Notes: generated by a model from the letters alone, not told the origin. A stretch of DNA of 64,000 nucleotides from Cannabis sativa (GCF_029168945.1 NC_083606.1:310001-374000); one strand, 5' to 3'; shown: positions 34,627-50,371, counted from the first letter of the stretch. Numbers and translations are program-made.

Positions 34627-37600
34627 GTGAGATTTTAACAGAAAACTAACGTGTGTAAGACTAAGGAAAAACTTGTTAAAATATCCCCAGAAAAGAAGAA
34701 TATTCTCAATTAAGGGGCCATTTCAACAAATTTTAACCCAAAACCAATCTTCATATTCACCTCTTAGTAGTACAAATTCTATGTAACTAGTGGCAAAAAA
34801 TATTCCGAGATAGGTCCGGGCCACATTTCACAAAGGGGTACCACTATCAGAAATGTGAGATTTTCACTATTTCGATTAAAATAATCGTTAGTGTAAGAAA
34901 ACTAATTTTTCTCTCAACGTGTTCAAGAGAAAAGTGATGCACAACGGTCTTGGCTTGGTCCCCGTGAAATTTCACGATTTTTGGAGATGTGTAGGGTGAG
35001 ATTTTAACAGAAAACAAACGTGTGTAAGACTAAGGAAAAAACTTGTTAAAATTTCCCCTGAAAAGAAGAATATTCTCAATTAGGGGGCCATTTCAACAAA
35101 TTTTAACCCAAAACCAATCTTCATATTCACCTCTTAGTAGTACAAATTCTATGTAACTAGTGGCAAAAAATATTCCGAGATAGGTCCGGGCCACATTTCA
35201 CAAAGGGGTACCACTATCAGAAATGTGAGATTTTCACTATTTCGATTAAAATAATCGTTAGTGTAAGAAAACTAATTTTTCTCTCAACGTGTTCAAGAGA
35301 AAAGTGATGCAAAATGGTCTTGGCTTATTCTCCGTGAAATTTCACGATTTTTGGAGATGTGTAGGGTGACATTTTAACAGAAAACTAACGTGTGTAAGAG
35401 TAAGGAAAAAACTTGTTAAAATTTCCCCTGAAAAGAAGAATATTTTCAATTAGGGGGCCATTTCAACAAATTTTAACCCAAAACCAATCTTCATATTCAC
35501 TTCTTAGTAGTACAAATTCTATGTAGCTAGTGGCAAAAAATATTCTAAGATTGGTCCGAGCATCATTTCACAAAGGGGTACCACTATCAAAAATGTGAGA
35601 TTTTCACTATTTCGATTAAAATGATCGTTAGTGCAAGAAAACTAATTTTTCTCTCAACGTATTCAAGAGAAAAGTGATGCACAATGGTCTTGGCTTGGTC
35701 CCCGTGAAATTTCACGATTTTTGGAGATGTGTAGGGTGAGATTTTAACAAAAAACTAACGTGTGTAAGACTAAGGAAAAACTTGTTAAAATTTCCCCAGA
35801 AAAGAAGAATATTCTCAATTAAGGGGCCATTTCAACAAATTTTAACCCAAAACCAATCTTCATATTCACCTCTTAGTAGTATAAATTCTATGTAACTAGT
35901 GGCAAAAAATATTCCGAGATAGGTCCGGGCCACATTTCACAAAGGGGTACCACTATCAGAAATGTGAGATTTTCACTATTTCGATTAAAATAATCGTTAG
36001 TGTAAGAAAACTAATTTTTCTCTCAACGTGTTCAAGAGAAAAGTGATGCACAACGGTCTTGGCTTAGTCCCCGTGAAATTTCTCGATTTTTTGAGATGTG
36101 TAGGGTGACATTTTAACAGAAAACTAACGTGTGTAAGAGTAAGGAAAAAACTTGTTAAAATTTCCCCTGAAAAGAAGAATATTTTCAATTAGGGGGCCAT
36201 TTCAACAAATTTTAACCCAAAACCAATCTTCATATTCACTTCTTAGTAGTACAAATTCTATGTAGCTAGTGGCAAAAAATATTCTAAGATTGGTCCGAGC
36301 ATCATTTCACAATGGGGTACCACTATCAAAAATGTGAGATTTTCACTATTTCGATTAAAATGATCGTTAGTGCAAGAAAACTAATTTTTCTCTCAACGTA
36401 TTCAAGAGAAAAGTGATGCACAATGGTCTTGGCTTGGTCCCCGTGAAATTTCACGATTTTTGGAGATGTGTAGGGTGAGATTTTAACAAAAAACTAACGT
36501 GTGTAAGACTAAGGAAAAACTTGTTAAAATTTCCCCAGAAAAGAAGAATATTCTCAATTAAGGGGCCATTTCAACAAATTTTAACCCAAAACGAATCTTC
36601 ATATTCACCTCTTAGTAGTACAAATTCTATGTAACTAGTGGCAAAAAATATTCCGAGATAGGTCCGGGCCACATTTCACAAAGGGGTACCACTATCAGAA
36701 ATGTGAGATTTTCACTATTTCGATTAAAATAATCGTTAGTGTAAGAAAACTAATTTTTCTCTCAACGTGTTCAAGAGAAAAGTGATGCACAACGGTCTTG
36801 GCTTGGTCCCCGTGAAATTTCACGATTTTTAGAGATGTGTAGGGTGAGATTTTAACAGAAAACTAACGTGTGTAAGAGTAAGAAAAAAACTTGTTAAAAT
36901 TTCCCCTGAAAAGAAGAATATTCTCAATTAGGGGGCCATTTCAACAAATTTTAACCCAAAACCAATCTTCATATTCACGTCTTAGTAGTACAAATTCTAT
37001 GTAACTAGTGGCAAAAGATATTCCGAGATAGGTGCGGGCCACATTTGACAAAGGGGTACCACTATCAGAAATGTGAGATTTTAACTATTTCGATTAAAAT
37101 AATCGTTAGTGCCAGAAAACTAATTTTTCTCTCAACGTGTTCAAGAGAAAAGTGATGCACAACGGTCTTGGCTTGGTCCCCGTGAAATTTCACGATTTTT
37201 GGAGATGTGTAGGGTGAGATTTTAACAGAAAACTAACGTGTGTAAGACTAAGGAAAAACTTGTTAAAATATCCCCAGAAAAGAAGAATATTCTCAATTAA
37301 GGGGCCATTTCAACAAATTTTAACCCAAAACCAATCTTCATATTCACCTCTTAGTAGTACAAATTCTATGTAACTAGTGGCAAAAAATATTCCGAGATAG
37401 GTCCGGGCCACATTTCACAAAGGGGTACCACTATCAGAAATGTGAGATTTTCACTATTTCGATTAAAATAATCGTTAGTGTAAGAAAACTAATTTTTCTC
37501 TCAACGTGTTCAAGAGAAAAGTGATGCAAAATGGTCTTGGCTTATTCTCCGTGAAATTTCACGATTTTTGGAGATGTGTAGGGTGACATTTTAACAGAAA

Positions 37601-40600
37601 ACTAACGTGTGTAAGAGTAAGGAAAAAACTTGTTAAAATTTCCCCTGAAAAGAAGAATATTCTCAATTAGGGGGCCATTTCAACAAATTTTAACCCAAAA
37701 CCAATCTTCATATTCACCTCTTAGTAGTACAAATTCTATGTAACTAGTGGCAAAAAATATTCCGAGATAGGTCCGGGCCACATTTCACAAAGGGGTACCA
37801 CTATCAGAAATGTGAGATTTTCACTATTTCGATTAAAATAATCGTTAGTGTAAGAAAACTAATTTTTCTCTCAACGTGTTCAAGAGAAAAGTGATGCAAA
37901 ATGGTCTTGGCTTATTCTCCGTGAAATTTCACGATTTTTGGAGATGTGTAGGGTGACATTTTAACAGAAAACTAACGTGTGTAAGAGTAAGGAAAAAACT
38001 TGTTAAAATTTCCCCTGAAAAGAAGAATATTTTCAATTAGGGGGCCATTTCAACAAATTTTAACCCAAAACCAATCTTCATATTCACTTCTTAGTAGTAC
38101 AAATTCTATGTAGCTAGTGGCAAAAAATATTCTAAGATTGGTCCGAGCATCATTTCACAAAGGGGTACCACTATCAAAAATGTGAGATTTTCACTATTTC
38201 GATTAAAATGATCGTTAGTGCAAGAAAACTAATTTTTCTCTCAACGTATTCAAGAGAAAAGTGATGCACAATGGTCTTGGCTTGGTCCCCGTGAAATTTC
38301 ACGATTTTTGGAGATGTGTAGGGTGAGATTTTAACAAAAAACTAACGTGTGTAAGACTAAGGAAAAACTTGTTAAAATTTCCCCAGAAAAGAAGAATATT
38401 CTCAATTAAGGGGCCATTTCAACAAATTTTAACCCAAAACCAATCTTCATATTCACCTCTTAGTAGTAGAAATTCTATGTAACTAGTGGCAAAAAATATT
38501 CCGAGATAGGTCCGGGCCACATTTCACAAAGGGGTACCACTATCAGAAATGTGAGATTTTCACTATTTCGATTAAAATAATCGTTAGTGTAAGAAAACTA
38601 ATTTTTCTCTCAACGTGTTCAAGAGAAAAGTGATGCACAACGGTCTTGGCTTAGTCCCCGTGAAATTTCTCGATTTTTTGAGATGCGTAGGGTGACATTT
38701 TAACAGAAAACTAACGTGTGTAAGAGTAAGGAAAAAACTTGTTAAAATTTCCCCTGAAAAGAAGAATATTTTCAATTAGGGGGCCATTTCAACAAATTTT
38801 AACCCAAAACCAATCTTCATATTCACTTCTTAGTAGTACAAATTCTATGTAGCTAGTGGCAAAAAATATTCTAAGATTGGTCCGAGCATCATTTCACAAA
38901 GGGGTACCACTATCAAAAATGTGAGATTTTCACCATTTCGATTAAAATGATCGTTAGTGCAAGAAAACTAATTTTTCTCTCAACGTATTCAAGAGAAAAG
39001 TGATGCACAATGGTCTTGGCTTGGTCCCCGTGAAATTTCACGATTTTTGGAGATGTGTAGGGTGAGATTTTAACAAAAAACTAACGTGTGTAAGACTAAG
39101 GAAAAACTTGTTAAAATTTCCCCAGAAAAGAAGAATATTCTCAATTAAGGGGCCATTTCAACAAATTTTAACCCAAAACGAATCTTCATATTCACCTCTT
39201 AGTAGTACAAATTCTATGTAACTAGTGGCAAAAAATATTCCGAGATAGGTCCGGGCCACATTTCACAAAGGGGTACCACTATCAGAAATGTGAGATTTTC
39301 ACTATTTCGATTAAAATAATCGTTAGTGTAAGAAAACTAATTTTTCTCTCAACGTGTTCAAGAGAAAAGTGATGCACAACGGTCTTGGCTTGGTCCCCGT
39401 GAAATTTCACGATTTTTAGAGATGTGTAGGGTGAGATTTTAACAGAAAACTAACGTGTGTAAGAGTAAGGTAAAAACTTGTTAAAATTTCCCCTGAAAAG
39501 AAGAATATTCTCAATTAGGGGGCCATTTCAACAAATTTTAACCCAAAACCAATCTTCATATTCACGTCTTAGTAGTACAAATTCTATGTAACTAGTGGCA
39601 AAAGATATTCCGAAATAGGTGCGGGCCACATTTGACAAAGGGGTACCACTATCAGAAATGTGAGATTTTAACTATTTCGATTAAAATAATCGTTAGTGCC
39701 AGAAAACTAATTTTTCTCTCAACGTGTTCAAGAGAAAAGTGATGCACAACGGTCTTGGCTTGGTCCCCGTGAAATTTCACGATTTTTGGAGATGTGTAGG
39801 GTGAGATTTTAACAGAAAACTAACGTGTGTAAGACTAAGGAAAAACTTGTTAAAATTTCCCCAGAAAAGAAGAATATTCTCAATTAAGGGGCCATTTCAA
39901 CAAATTTTAACCCAAAACCAATCTTCATATTCACCTCTTAGTAGTACAAATTCTATGTAACTAGTGGCAAAAAATATTCCGAGATAGGTCCGGGCCACAT
40001 TTCACAAAGGGGTACCACTATCAGAAATGTGAGATTTTCACTATTTCGATTAAAATAATTGTTAGTGTAAGAAAACTAATTTTTCTCTCAACGTGTTCAA
40101 GAGAAAAGTGATGCAAAATGGTCTTGGCTTATTCTCCGTGAAATTTCACGATTTTTGGAGATGTGTAGGGTGACATTTTAACAGAAAACTAACGTGTGTA
40201 AGAGTAAGGAAAAAACTTGTTAAAATTTCCCCTGAAAAGAAGAATATTTTCAATTAGGGGGCCATTTCAACAAATTTTAACCCAAAACCAATCTTCATAT
40301 TCACTTCTTAGTAGTACAAATTCTATGTAGCTAGTGGCAAAAAATATTCTAAGATTGGTCCGAGCCACATTTCACAAAGGGGTACCACTATCAAAAATGT
40401 GAGATTTTCACTATTTCGATTAAAATAATCGTTAGTGCAAGAAAACTAATTTTTCTCTCAACGTATTCAAGAGAAAAGTGATGCACAACGGTCTTGGCTT
40501 GGTCCCCGTGAAATTTCACGATTTTTAGAGATGTGTAGGGTGAGATTTTAACAGAAAACTAACGTGTGTAAGAGTAAGGAAAAAACTTGTTAAAATTTCC

Positions 40601-43600
40601 CCTGAAAAGAAGAATATTCTCAATTAAGGGGCCATTTCAAAAAATTTTAACCCAATATAAATTTTCATATTCACGTCTTAGTAGTACAAATTCTATGTAA
40701 CTAGTGGCAAAAAATATTCCGAGATAGGTGCGGGCCACATTTCACAAAGGGGTACCACTATCAGAAATGTGATATTTTAACTATTTCGATTAAAATAATC
40801 GTTAGTGCCAGAAAACTAATTTTTCTCTCAACGTGTTCAAGAGAAAAGTGATGCACAACGGTCTTGGCTTGGTCCCCGTGAAATTTCACGATTTTTGGAG
40901 ATGTGTAGGGTGAGATTTTAGCAAAAAACTAACGTGTGTAAGACTAAGGAAAAACTTGTTAAAATTTCCCCAGAAAAGAAGAATATTCTCAATTAAGGGG
41001 CCATTTCAACAAATTTTAACCCAAAACCAATCTTCATATTCACCTCTTAGTAGTACAAATTCTATGTAACTAGTGGCAAAAAATATTCCGAGATAGGTCC
41101 GGGCCACATTTCACAAAGGGGTACCACTATCAGAAATGTGATATTTTAACTATTTCGATTAAAATAATCGTTAGTGCCAGAAAACTAATTTTTCTCTCAA
41201 CGTGTTCAAGAGAAAAGTGATGCACAACGGTCTTGGCTTGGTCCCCGTGAAATTTCACGATTTTTGGAGATGTGTAGGGTGAGATTTTAACAAAAAACTA
41301 ACGTGTGTAAGACTAAGGAAAAACTTGTTAAAATTTCCCCAGAAAAGAAGAATATTCTCAATTAAGGGGCCATTTCAACAAATTTTAACCCAAAACCAAT
41401 CTTCATATTCACCTCTTAGTAGTACAAATTCTATGTAACTAGTGGCAAAAAATATTCCGAGATAGGTCCGGGCCACATTTCACAAAGGGGTACCACTATC
41501 AGAAATGAGAGATTTTCACTATTTCGATTAAAATAATCGTTAGTGTAAGAAAACTAATTTTTCTCTCAACGTGTTCAAGAGAAAAGTGATGCACAACGGT
41601 CTTGGCTTAGTCCCCGTGAAATTTCACGATTTTTGGAGATGTGTAGGGTGACATTTTAACAGAAAACTAACGTGTGTAAGAGTAAGGAAAAAACTTGTTA
41701 AAATTTCCCCTGAAAAGAAGAATATTTTCATTTAGGGGGCCATTTCAACAAATTTTAACCCAAAACACATCTTCATATTCACTTCTTAGTAGTACAAATT
41801 CTATGTAGCTAGTGGCAAAAAATATTCTAAGATTGGTCCGAGCCACATTTCACAAAGGGGTACCACTATCAAAAATGTGAGATTTTCACTATTTTGATTA
41901 AAATGATCGTTAGTGCAAGAAAACTAATTTTTCTCTCAACGTATTCAAGAGAAAAGTGATGCACAACGGTCTTGGCTTGGTCCCCGTGAAATTTCACGAT
42001 TTTTGGAGATGTGTAGGGTGAGATTTTAACAAAAAACTAACGTGTGTAAGACTAAGGAAAAACTTGTTAAAATTTCCCCAGAAAAGAAGAATATTCTCAA
42101 TTAAGGGGCCATTTCAACAAATTTTAACCCAAAACCAATCTTCATATTCACCTCTTAGTAGTACAAATTCTATGTAACTAGTGGCAAAAAATATTCCGAG
42201 ATAGGTCCGGGCCACATTTCACAAAGGGGTACCACTATCAGAAATGTGAGATTTTCACTATTTCGATTAAAAGAATCGTTAGTGTAAGAAAACTAATTTT
42301 TCTCTCAACGTGTTCAAGAGAAAAGTGATGCACAACGGTCTTGGCTTGGTCCCCGTGAAATTTCACGATTTTTAGAGATGTGTAGGGTGAGATTTTAACA
42401 GAAAACTAACGTGTGTAAGAGTAAGGAAAAAACTTGTTAAAATTTCCCCTGAAAAGAAGAATATTCTCAATTAGGGGGCCATTTCAACAAATTTTAACCC
42501 AAAACCAATCTTCATATTCACGTCTTAGTAGTACAAATTCTATGTAACTAGTGGCAAAAAATATTCCGAGATAGGTGCGGGCCACATTTGACAAAGGGGT
42601 ACCACTATCAGAAATGTGAGATTTTAACTATTTCGATTAAAATAATCGTTAGTGCCAGAAAACTAATTTTTCTCTCAACTTGTTCAAGAGAAAAGTGATG
42701 CACAACGGTCTTGGCTTGGTCCCCGTGAAATTTCACGATTTTTGGAGATGTGTAGGGTGAGATTTTAACAGAAAACTAACGTGTGTAAGACTAAGGAAAA
42801 ACTTGTTAAAATTTCCCCAGAAAAGAAGAATATTCTCAATTAAGGGGCCATTTCAACAAATTTTAACCCAAAACCAATCTTCATATTCACCTCTTAGTAG
42901 TACAAATTCTATGTAACTAGTGGCAAAAAATATTCCGAGATAGGTCCGGGCCACATTTCACAAAGGGGTACCACTATCAGAAATGTGAGATTTTCACTAT
43001 TTCGATTAAAATAATCGTTAGTGTAAGAAAACTAATTTTTCTCTCAACGTGTTCAAGAGAAAAGTGATGCACAATGGTCTTGGCTTAGTCTCCGTGAAAT
43101 TTCACGATTTTTGGAGATGTGTAGGGTAAGATTTTAACAGAAAACTAACGTGTGTAAGAGTAAGGAAAAAACTTGTTAAAATTTCCCCTGAAAAGAAGAA
43201 TATTCTCAATTAAGGGGCCATTTCAACAAATTTTAACCCAAAATAAATTTTCATATTCACGTCTTAGTAGTACAAATTCTATGTAACTAGTGGCAAAAAA
43301 TATTCCGAGATAGGTGCGGGCCACATTTCACAAAGGGGTACCACTATCAGAAATGTGATATTTTAACTATTTCGATTAAAATAATCGTTAGTGCCAGAAA
43401 ACTAATTTTTCTTTCAACGTGTTCAAGAGAAAAGTGATGCACAACGGTCTTGGCTTGGTCCCCGTGAAATTTCACGATTTTTGGAGATGTGTAGGGTGAG
43501 ATTTTAACAAAAAACTAACGTGTGTAAGACTAAGGAAAAACTTGTTAAAATTTCCCCAGAAAAGAAGAATATTCTCAATTAAGGGGCCATTTCAACAAAT

Positions 43601-46600
43601 TTTAACCCAAAACCAATCTTCATATTCACCTCTTAGTAGTACAAATTCTATGTAACTAGTGGCAAAAAATATTCCGAGATAGGTCCGGGCCACATTTCAC
43701 AAAGGGGTACCACTATCAGAAATGTGATATTTTAACTATTTCGATTAAAATAATCGTTAGTGCCAGAAAACTAATTTTTCTCTCAACGTGTTCAAGAGAA
43801 AAGTGATGCACAACGGTCTTGGCTTGGTCCGCGTGAAATTTCACGATTTTTGGAGATGTGTAGGGTGAGATTTTAACAAAAAACTAACGTGTGTAAGACT
43901 AAGGAAAAACTTGTTAAAATTTCCCCAGAAAAGAAGAATATTCTCAATTAAGGGGCCATTTCAACAAATTTTAACCCAAAACCAATCTTCATATTCACCT
44001 CTTAGTAGTACAAATTCTATGTAACTAGTGGCAAAAAATATTCCGAGATAGGTCCGGGCCACATTTCACAAAGGGGTACCACTATGAGAAATGAGAGATT
44101 TTCACTATTTCGATTAAAATAATCGTTAGTGTAAGAAAACTAATTTTTCTCTCAACGTGTTCAAGAGAAAAGTGATGCACAATGGTCTTGGCTTAGTCTC
44201 CGTGAAATTTCACGATTTTTGGAGATGTGTAGGGTAAGATTTTAACAGAAAACTAACGTGTGTAAGAGTAAGGAAAAAAGTTGTTAAAATTTCCCCTGAA
44301 AAGAAGAATATTCTCAATTAAGGGGCCATTTCAACAAATTTTAACCCAAAACTAATCTTCATATTCACTTCTTAGTAGTACAAATTCTATGTAGCTAGTG
44401 GCAAAAAATATTCTAAGATTGGTCCGAGCCACATTTCACAAAGGGGTACCACTATCAAAAATGTGAGATTTTCACTATTTCGATTAAAATAATCGTTAGT
44501 GCAAGAAAACTAATTTTTCTCTCAACGTATTCAAGAGAAAAGTGATGCACAACGGTCTTGGCTTGGTCCCCGTGAAATTTCACAATTTTTAGAGATGTGT
44601 AGGGTGAGATTTTAACAGAAAACTAACGTGTGTAAGAGTAAGGAAAAAACTTGTTAAAATTTCCCCAGAAAAGAAGAATATTCTCAATTAAGGGGCCATT
44701 TCAACAAATTTTAACCCAAAACCAATCTTCATATTCACCTCTTAGTAGTACAAATTCTATGTAACTAGTGGCAAAAAATATTCCGAGATAGGTCCGGGCC
44801 ACATTTCACAAAGGGGTACCACTATCAGAAATGTGATATTTTAACTATTTCGATTAAAATAATCGTTAGTGCCAGAAAACTAATTTTTCTCTCAACGTGT
44901 TCAAGAGAAAAGTGATGCACAACGGTCTTGGCTTGGTCCCCGTGAAATTTCACGATTTTTGGAGATGTGTAGGGTGAGATTTTAACAAAAAACTAACGTG
45001 TGTAAGAGTAAGGAAAAAACTTGTTAAAATTTCCCCTGAAAAGAAGAATATTTTCAATTAGGGGGCCATTTCAACAAATTTTAAACCAAAACCAATCTTC
45101 ATATTCACTTCTTAGTAGTACAAATTCTATGTAGCTTGTGGCAAAAAATATTCTAAGATTGGTCCGAGCCACATTTCACAAAGGGGTACCACTATCAAAA
45201 ATGTGATATTTTAACTATTTCGATTAAAATAATCGTTAGTGCCAGAAAACTAATTTTTCTCTCAACGTATTCAAGAGAAAAGTGATGCACAACGGTCTTG
45301 GCTTGGTCCCCGTGAAATTTCACGATTTTTAGAGATGTGTAGGGTGAGATTTTAACAAAAAACTAACGTGTGTAAGACTAAGGAAAAACTTGTTAAAATT
45401 TCCCCAGAAAAGAAGAATATTCTCAATTAAGGGGCCATTTCAACAAATTTTAACCCAAAACCAATCTTCATATTCACCTCTTAGTAGTACAAATTCTATG
45501 TAACTAGTGGCAAAAAATATTCCGAGATAGGTGCGGGCCACATTTCACAAAGGGGTACCACTATCAGAAATGTGATATTTTAACTATTTCGATTAAAATA
45601 ATCGTTAGTGTAAGAAAACTAATTTTTCTCTCAACGTGTTCAAGAGAAAAGTGATGCACAACGGTCTTGGCTTGGTCCCCGTGAAATTTCACGATTTTTG
45701 GAGATGTGTAGGGTGAGATTTTAGCAAAAAACTAACGTGTGTAAGACTAAGGAAAAACTTGTTAAAATTTCCCCAGAAAAGAAGAATATTCTCAATTAAG
45801 GGGCCATTTCAACAAATTTTAACCCAAAACCAATCTTCATATTCACCTCTTAGTAGTACAAATTCTATGTAACTAGTGGCAAAAAATATTCCGAGATAGG
45901 TCCGGGCCACATTTCACAAAGGGGTACCACTATCAGAAATGTGATATTTTAACTATTTCGATTAAAATAATCGTTAGTGCCAGAAAACTAATTTTTCTCT
46001 CAACGTGTTCAAGAGAAAAGTGATGCACAACGGTCTTGGCTTGGTCCCCGTGAAATTTCACGATTTTTGGAGATGTGTAGGGTGAGATTTTAACAAAAAA
46101 CTAACGTGTGTAAGACTAAGGAAAAACTTGTTAAAATTTCCCCAGAAAAGAAGAATATTCTCAATTAAGGGGCCATTTCAACAAATTTTAACCCAAAACC
46201 AATCTTCATATTCACCTCTTAGTAGTACAAATTCTATGTAACTAGTGGCAAAAAATATTCCGAGATAGGTCCGGGCCACATTTCACAAAGGGGTACCACT
46301 ATCAGAAATGTGATATTTTAACTATTTCGATTAAAATAATCGTTAGTGCCAGAAAACTAATTTTTCTCTCAACGTGTTCAAGAGAAAAGTGATGCACAAC
46401 GGTCTTGGCTTGGTCCCCGTGAAATTTCACGATTTTTGGAGATGTGTAGGGTGAGATTTTAACAAAAAACTAACGTGTGTAAGACTAAGGAAAAACTTGT
46501 TAAAATTTCCCCAGAAAAGAAGAATATTCTCAATTAAGGGGCCATTTCAACAAATTTTAACCCAAAACCAATCTTCATATTCACCTCTTAGTAGTACAAA

Positions 46601-49600
46601 TTCTATGTAACTAGTGGCAAAAAATATTCCGAGATAGGTCCGGGCCACATTTCACAAAGGGGTACCACTATCAGAAATGAGAGATTTTCACTATTTCGAT
46701 TAAAATAATCGTTAGTGTAAGAAAACTAATTTTTCTCTCAACGTGTTCAAGAGAAAAGTGATGCACAACGGTCTTGGCTTAGTCCCCGTGAAATTTCACG
46801 ATTTTTGGAGATGTGTAGGGTGACATTTTAACAGAAAACTAACGTGTGTAAGAGTAAGGAAAAAACTTGTTAAAATTTCCCCTGAAAAGAAGAATATTTT
46901 CATTTAGGGGGCCATTTCAACAAATTTTAACCCAAAACACATCTTCATATTCACTTCTTAGTAGTACAAATTCTATGTAGCTAGTGGCAAAAAATATTCT
47001 AAGATTGGTCCGAGCCACATTTCACAAAGGGGTACCACTATCAGAAATGTGAGATTTTCACTATTTCGATTAAAATGATCGTTAGTGCAAGAAAACTAAT
47101 TTTTCTCTCAACGTGTTCAAGAGAAAAGTGATGCACAACGGTCTTGGCTTGGTCCCCGTGAAATTTCACGATTTTTGGAGATGTGTAGGGTGAGATTTTA
47201 ACAAAAAACTAACGTGTGTAAGACTAAGGAAAAACTTGTTAAAATTTCCCCAGAAAAGAAGAATATTCTCAATTAAGGGGCCATTTCAACAAATTTTAAC
47301 CCAAAACCAATCTTCATATTCACCTCTTAGTAGTACAAATTCTATGTAACTAGTGGCAAAAAATATTCCGAGATAGGTCCGGGCCACATTTCACAAAGGG
47401 GTACCACTATCAGAAATGAGAGATTTTCACTATTTCGATTAAAATAATTGTTAGTGTAAGAAAACTAATTTTTCTCTCAACGTGTTCAAGAGAAAAGTGA
47501 TGCACAACGGTCTTGGCTTAGTCCCCGTGAAATTTCACGATTTTTGGAGATGTGTAGGGTGACATTTTAACAGAAAACTAACGTGTGTAAGAGTAAGGAA
47601 AAAACTTGTTAAAATTTCCCCTGAAAAGAAGAATATTTTCATTTAGGGGGCCATTTCAACAAATTTTAACCCAAAACACATCTTCATATTCACTTCTTAG
47701 TAGTACAAATTCTATGTAGCTAGTGGCAAAAAATATTCTAAGATTGGTCCGAGCCACATTTCACAAAGGGGTACCACTATCAAAAATGTGAGATTTTCAC
47801 TATTTCGATTAAAATGATCGTTAGTGCAAGAAAACTAATTTTTCTCTCAACGTATTCAAGAGAAAAGTGATGCACAACGGTCTTGGCTTGGTCCCCGTGA
47901 AATTTCACGATTTTTGGAGATGTGTAGGGTGAGATTTTAACAAAAAACTAACGTGTGTAAGACTAAGGAAAAACTTGTTAAAATTTCCCCAGAAAAGAAG
48001 AATATTCTCAATTAAGGGGCCATTTCAACAAATTTTAACCCAAAACCAATCTTCATATTCACCTCTTAGTAGTACAAATTCTATGTAACTAGTGGCAAAA
48101 AATATTCCGAGATAGGTGCGGGCCACATTTGACAAAGGGGTACCACTATCAGAAATGTGAGATTTTAACTATTTCGATTAAAATAATCGTTAGTGCCAGA
48201 AAACTAATTTTTCTCTCAACGTGTTCAAGAGAAAAGTGATGCACAACGGTCTTGGCTTGGTCCCCGTGAAATTTCACGATTTTTGGAGATGTGTAGGGTG
48301 AGATTTTAACAGAAAACTAACGTGTGTAAGACTAAGGAAAAACTTGTTAAAATTTCCCCAGAAAAGAAGAATATTCTCAATTAAGGGGCCATTTCAACAA
48401 ATTTTAACCCAAAACCAATCTTCATATTCACCTCTTAGTAGTACAAATTCTATGTAACTAGTGGCAAAAAATATTCGAGATAGGTCCGGCCACATTTCAC
48501 AAAGGGGTACCACTATCAGAAATGTGAGATTTTCACTATTTCGATTAAAATAATCGTTAGTGTAAGAAAACTAATTTTTCTCTCAACGTGTTCAAGAGAA
48601 AAGTGATGCACAACGGTCTTGGCTTGGTCCCCGTGAAATTTCACGATTTTTAGAGATGTGTAGGGTGAGATTTTAACAGAAAACTAACGTGTGTAAGAGT
48701 AAGGTAAAAACTTGTTAAAATTTCCCCTGAAAAGAAGAATATTCTCAATTAGGGGGCCATTTCAACAAATTTTAACCCAAAACCAATCTTCATATTCACG
48801 TCTTAGTAGTACAAATTCTATGTAACTAGTGGCAAAAGATATTCGAGATAGGTCCGGGCCACATTTGACAAAGGGGTACCACTATCAGAAATGTGAGATT
48901 TTAACTATTTCGATTAAAATAATCGTTAGTGCCAGAAAACTAATTTTTCTCTCAACGTGTTCAAGAGAAAAGTGATGCACAACGGTCTTGGCTTGGTCCC
49001 CGTGAAATTTCACGATTTTTGGAGATGTGTAGGGTGAGATTTTAACAGAAAACTAACGTGTGTAAGAGTAAGGAAAAAACTTGTTAAAATTTCCCCTGAA
49101 AAGAAGAATATTCTCAATTAAGGGGCCATTTCAACAAATTTTAACCCAAAATAAATTTTCATATTCACGTCTTAGTAGTACAAATTCTATGTAACTAGTG
49201 GCAAAAAATATTCCGAGATAGGTGCGGGCCACATTTCACAAAGGGGTACCACTATCAGAAATGTGATATTTTAACTATTTCGATTAAAATAATCGTTAGT
49301 GCCAGAAAACTAATTTTTCTCTCAACGTGTTCAAGAGAAAAGTGATGCACAACGGTCTTGGCTTGGTCCCCGTGAAATTTCACGATTTTTGGAGATGTGT
49401 AGGGTGAGATTTTAACAGAAAACTAACGTGTGTAAGACTAAGGAAAAACTTGTTAAAATATCCCCAGAAAAGAAGAATATTCTCAATTAAGGGGCCATTT
49501 CAACAAATTTTAACCCAAAACCAATCTTCATATTCACCTCTTAGTAGTACAAATTCTATGTAACTAGTGGCAAAAAATATTCCGAGATAGGTCCGGGCCA

Positions 49601-50371
49601 CATTTCACAAAGGGGTACCACTATCAGAAATGTGAGATTTTCACTATTTCGATTAAAAGAATCGTTAGTGTAAGAAAACTAATTTTTCTCTCAACGTGTT
49701 CAAGAGAAAAGTGATGCACAACGGTCTTGGCTTGGTCCCCGTGAAATTTCACGATTTTTAGAGATGTGTAGGGTGAGATTTTAACAGAAAACTAACGTGT
49801 GTAAGAGTAAGGAAAAAACTTGTTAAAATTTCCCCTGAAAAGAAGAATATTCTCAATTAGGGGGCCATTTCAACAAATTTTAACCCAAAACCAATCTTCA
49901 TATTCACGTCTTAGTAGTACAAATTCTATGTAACTAGTGGCAAAAAATATTCCGAGATAGGTGCGGGCCACATTTGACAAAGGGGTACCACTATCAGAAA
50001 TGTGAGATTTTAACTATTTCGATTAAAATAATCGTTAGTGCCAGAAAACTAATTTTTCTCTCAACGTGTTCAAGAGAAAAGTGATGCACAACGGTCTTGG
50101 CTTGGTCCCCGTGAAATTTCACGATTTTTGGAGATGTGTAGGGTGAGATTTTAACAGAAAACTAACGTGTGTAAGACTAAGGAAAAACTTGTTAAAATTT
50201 CCCCAGAAAAGAAGAATATTCTCAATTAAGGGGCCATTTCAACAAATTTTAACCCAAAACCAATCTTCATATTCACCTCTTAGTAGTACAAATTCTATGT
50301 AACTAGTGGCAAAAAATATTCCGAGATAGGTCCGGGCCACATTTCACAAAGGGGTACCACTATCAGAAATG

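Larger units (their letters stand above)
34257..40530 (+). repeat. Seven-monomer higher-order repeat, period 2,587 bp
   Basis: The block 34257-36843 is repeated at 36844-39430 and partly at 39431 to about 40530. The marker GCCACATTTGAC lies at 34451, 37038 and 39625, exactly 2,587 bp apart. Each unit has four 370-bp and three 369-bp monomers (7 x 370 minus 3 = 2,587). The first two copies are almost identical: over 192 bases at 35997-36188 and 38584-38775 I see one difference. The pattern changes after about 40.5 kb, although a D-type marker pair at 40657 and 43243 (2,586 bp apart) shows that seven-monomer spacing persists in part. Confidence 0.85.

Noticed and set aside
41731..41737. TTTAGGG, the plant telomere heptamer, in some monomers
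   Set aside because: Single copies made by one base change in the ATTAGGGGGCC segment (CATTTAGGGGGCC); there is no tandem telomeric run in the window.
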